64,000 nucleotides of DNA from assembly GCF_020073815.1 (NCBI RefSeq), contig NZ_JAIQZJ010000007.1, forward strand, positions 248,001 to 312,000. Direction: 5' to 3'. Position 1 is the stretch's first letter. Every line of letters begins with the position of its first letter. Shown here piece by piece: positions 1 to 7,728 of the stretch. A program made the position numbers and the translations under genes. The DNA is from Nocardioides mangrovi. GTDB lineage: Bacteria > Actinomycetota > Actinomycetes > Propionibacteriales > Nocardioidaceae. Below the pieces are notes generated by a model, which saw only the letters and a list, made by a program, of their open reading frames with translations, had not been told where the DNA came from and searched no databases.

Positions 1-287
1 TGATCGACCTCGTGCTCGGCATCGACACCACCCCTGCGGCGGCCTCCGACGACTTGCGAGACACCGTCGACTACGGAAGTCTCGTCGCGCAAGTGAAAGC
101 CGCCGTGGAGAACGACCCGGTCGACCTGATCGAGACCCTGGGCCAGCGGATCGCGGACGTCTGTCTCTTGGACAGCCGTGTTGAATGGGCTCGGGTGACC
201 GTTCACAAGCCGGACGCACCCATCGAGGCGACGTTCTCGGACGTCGTCCTGACGATCACCCGGAAACGTGAGGGCCCCCGTGACTGA
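1..287 (+). CDS. folB: Dihydroneopterin aldolase, 3' part
   Basis: The window opens inside this gene; the frame is open from base 3 and ends with TGA at 285-287. FolB splits dihydroneopterin to 6-hydroxymethyl-dihydropterin and glycolaldehyde in cytosolic folate synthesis. The visible 94 residues carry the family's second half: a DTVDYGSLV segment, an LIETLGQRIADVCL helix and the VEWARVTVHKPDAPI strand. FolB proteins are about 120 residues, so roughly the first quarter is missing upstream. It overlaps folK by 8 bases, and FolK acts on its product, so the two are very likely co-translated. The identification rests on these motifs plus the folK neighbour. Confidence 0.88.
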   Translation, partial: IDLVLGIDTTPAAASDDLRDTVDYGSLVAQVKAAVENDPVDLIETLGQRIADVCLLDSRVEWARVTVHKPDAPIEATFSDVVLTITRKREGPRD

Positions 288-849
288 GACCCCCAATCCC
301 CACATCATCGACGCCGACACCCTGACCGGCGAGATGCGACCGATCCGACGGGCCGTGCTGGCCCTCGGGTCGAACCTGGGGGAGCGGATGGCCAGCCTGC
401 AAGGGGCCGTCGACGCCATCGCCGACACCCCCGACGTGTGGGTCACCGGTGTGTCCCCGGTCTACGAGACCGAGCCGGTCGACAGCCCGGCCGACGCGGA
501 CAAGTACCTCAACGCCGTCGTCCTCATCGACACCACCCTCGCGGCCTCCCGGCTGATGGACCGCGCGCTGGCGATCGAGGACGCGTTCGACCGCGAGCGC
601 AGCGAGGTCCACAACGCCCCGCGCACCCTCGACGTCGACCTGATCGTCGTCGGCGACCGCCGCAGCGACGACGAGAGCCTCCGGCTCCCGCACCCGCGGG
701 CGACCGAGCGCGCGTTCGTGCTCAAGCCGTGGCTCGACGTCGACCCGGGTGCGGAGTTCCCCGACCTCGGGCCGGTGTCCGACCTGCTCGAGAAGACCGA
801 CCAGAGCGGCATTGTCCTGCGCGAGGACCTCGTCCTCGAGGTCCAGTGA
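280..849 (+). CDS. folK: 2-amino-4-hydroxy-6-hydroxymethyldihydropteridine pyrophosphokinase
   Basis: FolK transfers pyrophosphate from ATP to hydroxymethyl-dihydropterin, the step after FolB and before dihydropteroate synthase. Visible family motifs are ALGSNLGER near the N-terminus, SPVYETEPV, the APRTLDVDLI signature and LPHPRATERAFVL. I chose the GTG at 280 because GAGGG at 270-274 sits five bases upstream and the start overlaps the folB stop; an in-frame GTG at 268 would give four extra residues. The segment before the first beta strand is a few residues longer than usual. It is followed after 10 bases by the DUF3180 gene, the usual actinobacterial order. Confidence 0.95.
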   Translation: MTETPNPHIIDADTLTGEMRPIRRAVLALGSNLGERMASLQGAVDAIADTPDVWVTGVSPVYETEPVDSPADADKYLNAVVLIDTTLAASRLMDRALAIEDAFDRERSEVHNAPRTLDVDLIVVGDRRSDDESLRLPHPRATERAFVLKPWLDVDPGAEFPDLGPVSDLLEKTDQSGIVLREDLVLEVQ

Positions 850-859
850 CGCCCCGCCC

Positions 860-1345
860 GTGAGCGCCGACCCCTCCGGCGAGGAGCCGTCACCGGGGCG
901 GCTGCGCCCCACCTCCGCCGGCACGCTCACGCTCTGGGCCGTCGTCGGCCTGATCGGCGGCTGGGTCCTGCACCCGCTCACCGAGCGGGTCGGCACTCCG
1001 CCGGTCGTCACCTGGGCCCAGCCGCTCGCGCTGGCGCTGGTCGCCGCGATCCTGGGCGCGACGGCGTACCTCACCTGGCGCGCCGTCCACGTCCAGCACC
1101 ACCTCCTCGAGCCGCACCGCGCGGTCAACCGGCTCGTCCTCGCCCGCTCCTGCGCGCTGGTCGGCGCGCTGGTCGCGGGCGGCTACGCCGGGTACGCCGT
1201 GAGCTGGATCGGCGTCGACGCCGAGCTCGCGGCCCAGCGGGCCTGGCGCTCGGCCGCGGCCGCCCTCGCCGGCGTGGCGATCGTCATCGCGGCGGTCGCC
1301 CTCGAGCGCGCGTGTCGCGTCCGTTCCGACGATCCGGACGCCTAA
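860..1345 (+). CDS. DUF3180 family membrane protein
   Basis: A 161-residue protein with four hydrophobic segments: about 20-40, 52-72, 92-115 and 128-148. A short polar N-terminus rich in Pro, Ser and Glu precedes the first. The start is taken as GTG 860; an upstream extension in the same frame would run back through folK and looks like spurious sequence. DUF3180 genes lie directly downstream of folK in many actinobacteria, including mycobacteria, which fits the 10-base gap here. Its function is unknown. Position suggests a housekeeping role linked to, but not known to be part of, folate synthesis. Confidence 0.82.
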   Translation: MSADPSGEEPSPGRLRPTSAGTLTLWAVVGLIGGWVLHPLTERVGTPPVVTWAQPLALALVAAILGATAYLTWRAVHVQHHLLEPHRAVNRLVLARSCALVGALVAGGYAGYAVSWIGVDAELAAQRAWRSAAAALAGVAIVIAAVALERACRVRSDDPDA

Positions 1346-1348
1346 CGT
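1343..1348 (+). promoter_or_regulatory. Candidate -10 box for a leaderless transcript
   Basis: TAACGT ends exactly six bases before the ATG at 1355, so transcription would begin at or next to the start codon. No good -35 is visible. The same arrangement recurs at several other genes in the window, which raises its credibility. Confidence 0.4.
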
Positions 1349-1354
1349 GGTCCC

Positions 1355-1996
1355 ATGGCTTCCCCCCAGGCTCCTGCCGGTGACCGGTCTCCCAGCCGGT
1401 CGAGCCGGCGACGTCAGCGCAGCACGCGCCTGACCGTCGCCGTCGCGCTGCTCGTCGTCGCCGCCCTCGTGGTCGTCGGCGCGATCGTGAGCGGGTCGTG
1501 GCTCCTCGTCACGCTCGCCGCCGTCCTCGGCGTCGCGCTCGGCGCGGCCGCCACCCGGATCACCCACGCCGAGCTCGCGGTCACCCGGCGCGAGGCCGCC
1601 CGCGACCGGGCCGAGCAGGCTCAGGCCTACCGCCGGCTCACCGAGGAGCGCAGCGTCGAGCACGCGGCGTTCGTCGACACGATGCAGACGCGCGCCGCCC
1701 GCCAGGAGACCGCGATCCACGAGCTCGAGGACGCCCTCACCCAGGCGCAGCACCGCGCCGCCGAGGCGACCCGCAAGATGGGCGCCGAGGCCCGCCGGGC
1801 CGACGCCGCCGAGCGGGCCGGGGCCGACAACGCCCGCGAGCTGGGCGACCGCCTCGCCGAGGCGCAGGAGCAGGCCGCCGAGGCCGTCGTCCGCGTCGCC
1901 GAGCTCGAGCAGGAGCTCGACGTCGTCCGCGCCGAGCTCGAGGCCGTCACCGTCGCCTGGCGTGAGGCGGAGGCCTCCCAGCGCAAGCGCGCCTGA
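1355..1996 (+). CDS. Membrane protein with two TM segments and a long coiled coil
   Basis: A 213-residue protein. A basic Ser/Arg-rich N-terminus is followed by two adjacent hydrophobic segments (about residues 27-47 and 50-66). From about 75 to the end it is a charged Ala/Glu/Arg-rich coiled coil with no Pro or Gly breaks. It should be anchored in the membrane with the coiled coil in the cytoplasm. It occupies the position of the coiled-coil membrane protein found between the DUF3180 and DUF2520 genes in mycobacteria. No catalytic motif is visible and I assign no function. A leaderless-type -10 lies just upstream. Confidence 0.75.
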   Translation: MASPQAPAGDRSPSRSSRRRQRSTRLTVAVALLVVAALVVVGAIVSGSWLLVTLAAVLGVALGAAATRITHAELAVTRREAARDRAEQAQAYRRLTEERSVEHAAFVDTMQTRAARQETAIHELEDALTQAQHRAAEATRKMGAEARRADAAERAGADNARELGDRLAEAQEQAAEAVVRVAELEQELDVVRAELEAVTVAWREAEASQRKRA

Positions 1997-2055
1997 GAGT
2001 TCCGCGACACCCGGGACAGGTTTCCCAACCCGTCCCGGTCGGGCATCGTTGCGGG

Positions 2056-3138
2056 GTGATCCCCGAGCAGAACCGGTTCGAGAGCGACCCCGACGAGGCC
2101 CTGGAGGCCGATCCCCGACTCCCCGCAGGGTGGACGGTCGACACCCCCGACCCGGCGGACCGGTTCGACGTCGCCCGGCTGACCCACCTCCTCCGTGACC
2201 ACGAGCGCCACGGCCGCGGCTGGGCGGGGTCCGGTGTCGACGACGTCCTGGTCGAGGTCTCCGAGCACGGCCTGAAGATGCGCGAGAACGTCGTGGTCCG
2301 CGACCCGGACGGCGACATCCACGCCTGGGGCAGCGTCCACGACCGGTCGGTCGGCCGGATGCTCTTCGTCCACGTCGTCCAGCGCGACCTGCCCGGCGAC
2401 GTCGCGGACCGCTGCTCGGAGGTGCTCTTCGACTGGGCCGCCGCGCAGGCCCGCAGCGTCGGGGCCGCCCGCGGCCTCGAGACCCAGCAGATCGACACCG
2501 GCGCCTTCCAGGGCGACGACCGTCAGGCCCGCTGGCTCTCCGGCGCGGGCTTCGAGCGGGTCCGGACCTGGTGGCAGATGAGCCGCTCGGTCACCCTCGA
2601 CGAGGTCGAGCTGGTGCCCGACCCCCGGCACTGGTCCGCGGACGGGGTGGTCTTCCGGCTCGTCCGCCGTACCGACGCCTCGCTGCCCGACGAGGGCGAC
2701 CTCCGGGAGGTCCACGAGGTCCTCGAGGGCGCGTTCGTCGACCACTTCAACTCCAGCGAGGAGACGTTCGAGGAGTTCGTCCACCGCCTGCGCGAGGACC
2801 CCGGGCACCGCTGGGACCACTGGTGGCTCGCCGAGCTCACCGACGAGGACGAGCCCCAGCCCGTCGGCGCGCTGGTCGGCACCGTCTCCGAGAGCGCCCA
2901 CGGCCCCGACGGCTCCTACGTGTCCTACCTCGGCGTCCTCGAGGCCGCGCGCGGACGCGGCGTGGCCAAGGGCCTGCTGCGCACGATCATCGCCGATGCC
3001 GCCCGCCGCGGCCGCGACCGCGTGGGCCTCGAGGTGGACGCCGACTCACCGACCGGCGCCGCCGGCCTCTACACGTCGATGGGCTGGACGACGAAGTACG
3101 TCACCGAGTCCTGGCACCTCGACGTTCCGGTCGGCTAG
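2056..3138 (+). CDS. GNAT-family N-acetyltransferase, double-domain
   Basis: A 360-residue protein of two GNAT-like halves. The C-terminal half shows the acetyl-CoA loop (VLEAARGRGVAKGLL, about residues 295-310) followed by the usual NPxAxxLY-like motif (SPTGAAGLYTSMGW). The N-terminal half is more degenerate. Such tandem-GNAT proteins transfer acetyl groups to small amines; mycothiol synthase MshD has the same architecture, but I see no specific support for that role. The start is GTG 2056, with CATCGT six bases upstream resembling a leaderless -10. It begins a block that separates the folK group from the pantothenate group. Confidence 0.8.
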   Translation: MIPEQNRFESDPDEALEADPRLPAGWTVDTPDPADRFDVARLTHLLRDHERHGRGWAGSGVDDVLVEVSEHGLKMRENVVVRDPDGDIHAWGSVHDRSVGRMLFVHVVQRDLPGDVADRCSEVLFDWAAAQARSVGAARGLETQQIDTGAFQGDDRQARWLSGAGFERVRTWWQMSRSVTLDEVELVPDPRHWSADGVVFRLVRRTDASLPDEGDLREVHEVLEGAFVDHFNSSEETFEEFVHRLREDPGHRWDHWWLAELTDEDEPQPVGALVGTVSESAHGPDGSYVSYLGVLEAARGRGVAKGLLRTIIADAARRGRDRVGLEVDADSPTGAAGLYTSMGWTTKYVTESWHLDVPVG

Positions 3139-3150
3139 GGCGCCAAGTCG

Positions 3151-3211
3151 GTAGTCCCGTACGTTCTCGTGGTCGGGAGCGCTCCCAGACCACGAAAACG
3201 TGCGGGAGTAC
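3151..3211. terminator. Long inverted repeat between convergent genes
   Basis: A 61-base near-perfect hairpin fills the 87-base gap between the convergent GNAT and opuCA genes. Its centre is the palindrome GGGAGCGCTCCC (3175-3186). The arms extend to 3151 and 3211 with about 26 of 30 positions paired and one bulge. It is placed to end transcription from both sides, but neither side has a clear U-run. Confidence 0.6.
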
Positions 3212-3225
3212 GCACCTCTGCCCGA

Positions 3226-4248
3226 TCAGGCGGTCGACATCTCGGCCAGCGCGGCCCGCAGCGCCTGGTGCACCCCGTCCGGGGTCAGCACGCCCACCAC
3301 CTGGGCGCCGTCCCGGACCGCGACCATGCCCCGGTCGTGGCGCAGCAGCACGGCGAGCGCCTCCCCGAGGGTCGCGTCGACGTCGATGGCGGCGCCGAGG
3401 TCGCCGACGCGTACGCCGTCGACCGGCTGCACGTGGGCCGGGTCGAGCGGGATGACCGCCAGCCGGCGCAGCCCGGAGGTCGAGCCCACGAAGTCGGAGA
3501 CGAAGTCGTCGGCCGGCCGGCCCAGGAGCCGGGCGGGGGTGTCGAACTGCGCGAGCCGTCCCCCCACCGCGAAGACCGCGACGCGATCGCCGAGCCGCAC
3601 CGCCTCGTCGATGTCGTGGGTGACGAAGACGACCGTCACGCCGAGCTCGTCCTGCAGCCGCAGGAACTCGTCCTGCAGCCGGGTCCGGACCAGCGGGTCG
3701 ACCGCGCCGAACGGCTCGTCCATGAGCAGCAGCGTCGGGTTGGCCGCCAGCGCGCGGGCCACGCCGACCCGCTGCTGCTGGCCGCCGGAGAGCTGGTGCG
3801 GATAGCGGTCGGCGTACGTCGCGGGATCGAGCCCGACCAGCTCGAGCAGCTCGGTCGCGCGGGAGCGGGCCGTGGCCTTGGACTCGCCGTGCAGCAGCGG
3901 CACGGTCATCACGTTGGCGATGATCTTCTGGTGCGGGAAGAGCCCGACCTGCTGGATGACGTAGCCGATGTCGCGGCGCAGCCGGACCGGGTCCTGCCGG
4001 GTCACGTCGCGCCCGTCGATCTCGATGGTGCCGCTGGTCGGCTCGATGAGCCGGTTGATCATCTTCAGCGTGGTCGACTTGCCACATCCCGACGGACCGA
4101 CCAGGCAGACCAGCTCGCCCCGGCGTACCTCCAGATCGAGCTCCTGGACCGCGACCGTGCCGTCGTCGTAGGTCTTGCCGACGCCCGACAGGCGGATCAT
4201 CACCTCGTCGCCGTCCACCGATGGGCCTGCCGAGGAGGTAGCGTCCAT
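3226..4248 (-). CDS. Osmoprotectant ABC transporter, ATP-binding protein with CBS domain
   Basis: This is the cytoplasmic ATPase of a ProV/OpuCA-type importer for glycine betaine, choline or related osmolytes. Walker A is GPSGCGKST (about residues 51-59), followed by the Q-loop, the signature LSGGQQQR, Walker B LLLMDEP and the switch His in FVTHD. The last 80 residues form a CBS-type region ending in GVLTPDGV, which in this family senses ionic strength. ATG 4248 is the longest start; a second ATG at 4200 begins right before the ABC domain. The permeases and binding protein lie divergently on the other strand, only three bases from ATG 4248. Confidence 0.93.
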   Translation of the reverse strand: MDATSSAGPSVDGDEVMIRLSGVGKTYDDGTVAVQELDLEVRRGELVCLVGPSGCGKSTTLKMINRLIEPTSGTIEIDGRDVTRQDPVRLRRDIGYVIQQVGLFPHQKIIANVMTVPLLHGESKATARSRATELLELVGLDPATYADRYPHQLSGGQQQRVGVARALAANPTLLLMDEPFGAVDPLVRTRLQDEFLRLQDELGVTVVFVTHDIDEAVRLGDRVAVFAVGGRLAQFDTPARLLGRPADDFVSDFVGSTSGLRRLAVIPLDPAHVQPVDGVRVGDLGAAIDVDATLGEALAVLLRHDRGMVAVRDGAQVVGVLTPDGVHQALRAALAEMSTA

Positions 4249-4251
4249 GCG

Positions 4252-4962
4252 GTGACCCTACTCGTGGCGGCCACGGCAGCCGTGGAGCCGAGCTGCTACA
4301 GCCGGCTCACCAACGAGTGGTTCTGCGCGCAGTACCTCCACGACCGTCGCGACGAGATCGTCGACGCCACCGTGCAGCACGTGCAGATCACCGTCGTCGC
4401 CGTCCTGGTCAGCGTCCTCGTCGCGTTCCCGCTCGCCCTGCTGGCGCGCCGGGTCCCGCGGCTCGAGGCCGGCATCCTCGGCCTCTCGACCGCCGTCTAC
4501 ACGATCCCCAGCCTCGCGCTGCTGCCGTTGCTGGTGCCGTTCACCGGGCTCACCGCGACCACGGTGGTCATCGGGCTCGCGCTCTACGCCCTGACCATCC
4601 TCGTGCGCAGCATGCTCGAGGGGCTGCGCGCCGTGCCCGAGGAGGTGCGCGAGTCCGCCACCGGCCTCGGCTACGGCCCGACGCGACGGCTGCTGCGCGT
4701 CGAGCTGCCGCTCGCGCTGCCGGTGATGATGGCCGGCCTGCGGGTCGCCACCGTGTCGACGGTGGCGCTCACGACCGTCGGCACGATCGTGTCGTACGGC
4801 GGGCTCGGCAACCTGATCTCCGACGGGGTGCTCACCAACTTCCGGGCCGAGCTGATGACCGCCTCGCTGCTCTGCGTGGCGCTCGCGGTCGTGCTCGACC
4901 TCCTCATCGTCGGCACCCAGTGGCTGCTGACCCCCTGGACCCACGGGAGGCGCGCGGCATGA
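4252..4962 (+). CDS. Osmoprotectant ABC transporter permease (first)
   Basis: A 236-residue inner-membrane permease of the ProW/OpuCB type with about five or six hydrophobic segments. The ATPase-coupling EAA-type loop reads ESATGLGYGPTRRLLRVELPLALP (about residues 140-165). The N-terminus before the first membrane segment contains PSCYSRLTNEWFCAQYL, typical of OpuCB proteins. The start is GTG 4252; a GGAGG at 4234-4238 lies 13 bases upstream, farther than ideal. The gene overlaps the next permease by ATGA. It should pair with the second permease to form the channel. Confidence 0.9.
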   Translation: MTLLVAATAAVEPSCYSRLTNEWFCAQYLHDRRDEIVDATVQHVQITVVAVLVSVLVAFPLALLARRVPRLEAGILGLSTAVYTIPSLALLPLLVPFTGLTATTVVIGLALYALTILVRSMLEGLRAVPEEVRESATGLGYGPTRRLLRVELPLALPVMMAGLRVATVSTVALTTVGTIVSYGGLGNLISDGVLTNFRAELMTASLLCVALAVVLDLLIVGTQWLLTPWTHGRRAA

Positions 4963-5729
4963 CGGTCCTCTCCGACACCTGGGACTACCTGACCTCCGCG
5001 TCCAGCTGGACCGGCGAGGACGGCATGCTCCAGCTGATGGGCCAGCAGCTGCTGATCAGCGTCACCGCACTGCTGCTCGCGATGCTGGTCGGGCTGCCGA
5101 TCGCGCTCTGGCTGGGCCACCTCGGTCGCGGCGGGCTGCTCGCCATCAACGTCTCCAACATCGGCCGCGCGGTCCCGACCTTCGCCCTGCTCGCGCTGCT
5201 CGTGGTCGCGGACTGGCCCGGCACCCGCTCCTTCGGGCCCTACGGGCGCGCCGGGCTGGCGACGATCATCGCCCTCACCCTCTTCGCGCTGCCGCCGATC
5301 ATCACCAACGCCAACGTCGCCGTGCGCGAGGTGTCGCCGTCGGTGCGGCAGGCCGCCGACGGCATGGGCATGACCGGCGCGCAGAAGTTCTGGCGGGTCG
5401 AGCTGCCGCTCGCCTCGCCGTTGGTGATGTCGGGTGTCCGGCTCGCGCTGGTGCAGGTCTGGGCCACCGCCACGATCGCGGCCCTGGTCGCCGGTCCCGG
5501 GCTGGGCCGGGTGATCACCGACGGCTTCTACCGGACCAACTACGGCAAGGGCATCGCCGGCGCGGTCGTCGTCGCGGTCGTCGCCCTGCTGCTCGAGGCG
5601 ATTGCGGCGGCCGTCCAACGGGCACTCGACCCCGTGCCGCGCTCCCGAGGAACGTCACCGAAACGTCATCGAGGAATGTCGGCGGGCGCCCCTATGGTTG
5701 CCGAGGAGGCCGACGCCGTCGGTCACTAG
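4959..5729 (+). CDS. Osmoprotectant ABC transporter permease (second)
   Basis: A 256-residue permease paralogous to the preceding one, with five or six membrane segments and the coupling loop QAADGMGMTGAQKFWRVELP. It starts at ATG 4959 inside an ATGA overlap, with GGGAGG shortly upstream. The C-terminal 35 residues, after the last membrane helix, are basic and polar and unlike the rest of the family, probably a cytoplasmic tail. The substrate-binding lipoprotein gene follows after 46 bases. Two non-identical permeases plus ATPase and lipoprotein is the standard OpuC composition. Confidence 0.9.
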   Translation: MTVLSDTWDYLTSASSWTGEDGMLQLMGQQLLISVTALLLAMLVGLPIALWLGHLGRGGLLAINVSNIGRAVPTFALLALLVVADWPGTRSFGPYGRAGLATIIALTLFALPPIITNANVAVREVSPSVRQAADGMGMTGAQKFWRVELPLASPLVMSGVRLALVQVWATATIAALVAGPGLGRVITDGFYRTNYGKGIAGAVVVAVVALLLEAIAAAVQRALDPVPRSRGTSPKRHRGMSAGAPMVAEEADAVGH

Positions 5730-5775
5730 CTCTGCCTGACACGCGCGGACCTCCGCGGGACACAGAAGGTGTGCA

Positions 5776-6732
5776 ATGAACGTACGACGCTCCCTGGCCG
5801 CGGTGCTCGCCGTCGGCTCGATCCTCCTCGCGACGGCCTGCGCCGGCGACGACCTCTCCGAAGGGTCCGACTCCCCGGACGACGCCACGAGCTCCGCGGC
5901 CGCCGACAAGGGCGCGGTCAGCATCGCGAGCCAGTCGTTCGGTGAGGCCGCGATGGTCGCCGCCATGTACGACGAGCTCCTGACCGCCGCCGGCTACGAC
6001 CCGACCGTCAAGCTCGTGGACACCCGCGATGCCTACATGGCGACGTTCCCCAAGAGCGTCGACGTCGTCCCCGAGTACGTCGGCGGCATCGTCAACTTCC
6101 TCAACGCCAAGGCCAACGGCGCCGACGCGGAGCCCTTCACCGCCGGCAGCGGCGAGGACCTCGCCCAGCAGGGCAAGTCGCTGCTCGACGATGCCGGGAT
6201 CACCCTGCTCGACGTCTCCTCGGCCACCGACACCAACGCGTTCTTCGTGACCAAGGACTACTCCGACTCCGAGGGCGTCACCAAGCTGTCCGACCTCTCC
6301 GGCAAGTCCGTCGTGCTCGCGGCGGCCCCCGACTGCAAGGGCCGGCTCGACTGCGAGGGCGGTCTCTCCGACCAGTACGGCATCGACGTGACCAAGGTGC
6401 TGCCGCTCGGCTACGCCAGCGACCAGACCTACAAGTCGGTGCTCGACGGTGAGTCGCAGCTCGGCGAGACCAGCACCACCGACGGCACCCTGGACTCCCA
6501 GGGCCTGGTCGTCCTCCAGGACGACAAGCAGATCCAGCCGGCGCAGAACCTCGTCCCGGCCGTCAGCTCGTCCTTCCTGGCCGACCACCCCGACGTGGCC
6601 GACGTGCTCAACCCGCTCATGGCGGCGCTGACCACCGAGAAGCTCACCGAGCTCAACGCCAAGGTCGCCATCGACCGCGAGACCCCGGAGGACGTCGCGC
6701 ACGAGTTCCTCGCGGACGCCGGACTGATCTGA
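5776..6732 (+). CDS. Osmoprotectant ABC transporter substrate-binding lipoprotein
   Basis: A 318-residue lipoprotein that captures the osmolyte outside the membrane and delivers it to the two permeases. The N-terminus is basic then hydrophobic, with the lipobox LLATAC and Cys at about residue 22, followed by an Asp/Ser/Ala-rich linker. The rest matches OpuCC/OpuBC-type proteins: SIASQSFGEAAMVAAMYDELL, the VDVVPEYVGGIVNFL segment, and the closing QEFLADAGLI-like end. AGAAGGTG lies just upstream of the ATG. The exact substrate (betaine, carnitine, choline, ectoine) cannot be read from the sequence. Confidence 0.92.
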   Translation: MNVRRSLAAVLAVGSILLATACAGDDLSEGSDSPDDATSSAAADKGAVSIASQSFGEAAMVAAMYDELLTAAGYDPTVKLVDTRDAYMATFPKSVDVVPEYVGGIVNFLNAKANGADAEPFTAGSGEDLAQQGKSLLDDAGITLLDVSSATDTNAFFVTKDYSDSEGVTKLSDLSGKSVVLAAAPDCKGRLDCEGGLSDQYGIDVTKVLPLGYASDQTYKSVLDGESQLGETSTTDGTLDSQGLVVLQDDKQIQPAQNLVPAVSSSFLADHPDVADVLNPLMAALTTEKLTELNAKVAIDRETPEDVAHEFLADAGLI

Positions 6733-6734
6733 GG

Positions 6735-7727
6735 TCAGCGCGGCGCGGCGAGCAGGGCCTCGAGGTCCGCGCGCCGGTCGGCCGCCACGAGCAGTGCCAT
6801 CCGCCGTTGCCGGTCGGGCAGCTCCAGCTGCTCGACCGGCACGGTGTCCGGGCCCCAGAACTCCGCGAGCCCGGCCCGCAGCAGGTCCCAGTAGTCGTCG
6901 CTGCAGCCGGGCACGGCCCGGAAGTACTCCCACAGGTCGATCGGCAGCACCCGCGCGAACCACACGCGCTGCGTCTCCGCGGCCGTGTGCGCGCGCACCA
7001 GCTCGGTCGACCAGCGCTTGGTGAGGATCCGGTCCTGCAGGTCGTCGAGCCGGGCCCGCCCCTGGCTGATCGACGAGCCGTCCTGCCGGACCCGCCAGCC
7101 GTAGACCGGCTCGGTCAGCGAGTCGATGCCGGTCGCGGCGATGAGCGCGCGGGTGATCGCGGGCTGGTCCTCGTAGCGCACCCCCGCGGGGAAGCCCAGG
7201 CCGGCGGTGTCCCAGAAGGACCGCCGGTAGACCTTGTTCCAGGCGAAGACGTCGGCGAGGAGCAGCGGGACGTCGTCGATGCGGACGCCGACGTGTGCCT
7301 CGCGGTGGTTCTCCCGCATCAGGGGCGTCATGGTGACCCGATCGGCGTCGAGCCGGTGCACGGCCCCGATGGCCAGGTCCGAGCCGCTCGCCTCGAGGCT
7401 GCCCACCAGTGCGGCGTACGCGCCGGGGAGGACGACGTCGTCGCTGTCGGCGAAGGTCAGGTAGGTCCCGGTCGCGAGGGCGGTGCCGACGTTGCGCGCG
7501 GCGCCGAGGCCGGCGTTGACCTGGCGGTGCACCCGCACCCGTGGGTCGGCCCGGGCGAAGGCGGCCAGCCGCGCGGCGGTGCCGTCGGTCGACCCGTCGT
7601 CGACGACGACGACCTCGAGGTCGTGCCAGGACTGGTTCAGGATGCTGACCAGGCACTCGTCGACGTAGCGCCCGACCTGGTAGGCCGGCACGACGACGCT
7701 CAGCAGCGGTCGGCGGCCGGGGATCAC
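6735..7727 (-). CDS. Glycosyltransferase family 2
   Basis: A 330-residue cytosolic GT-A enzyme that transfers a sugar from a nucleotide-sugar donor. The N-terminal fold is clear: LLSVVVPAYQVGRYV, DDGSTDGT (about residues 42-49), NAGLGAARN and the metal-binding DSDD (about 93-96). The C-terminal 200 residues, with VRYEDQPAITRAL, follow the layout of capsule or teichoic-acid transferases. It starts at GTG 7727, one base beyond the stop of the upstream sulfotransferase, so the two are translationally linked. The acceptor is unknown. Confidence 0.85.
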   Translation of the reverse strand: MIPGRRPLLSVVVPAYQVGRYVDECLVSILNQSWHDLEVVVVDDGSTDGTAARLAAFARADPRVRVHRQVNAGLGAARNVGTALATGTYLTFADSDDVVLPGAYAALVGSLEASGSDLAIGAVHRLDADRVTMTPLMRENHREAHVGVRIDDVPLLLADVFAWNKVYRRSFWDTAGLGFPAGVRYEDQPAITRALIAATGIDSLTEPVYGWRVRQDGSSISQGRARLDDLQDRILTKRWSTELVRAHTAAETQRVWFARVLPIDLWEYFRAVPGCSDDYWDLLRAGLAEFWGPDTVPVEQLELPDRQRRMALLVAADRRADLEALLAAPR

Positions 7728-7728
7728 G

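Noticed and set aside
2056..3138. Mycothiol synthase (mshD)
   Set aside because: The double-GNAT layout fits, but no MshD-specific motif could be confirmed and the context is unrelated.
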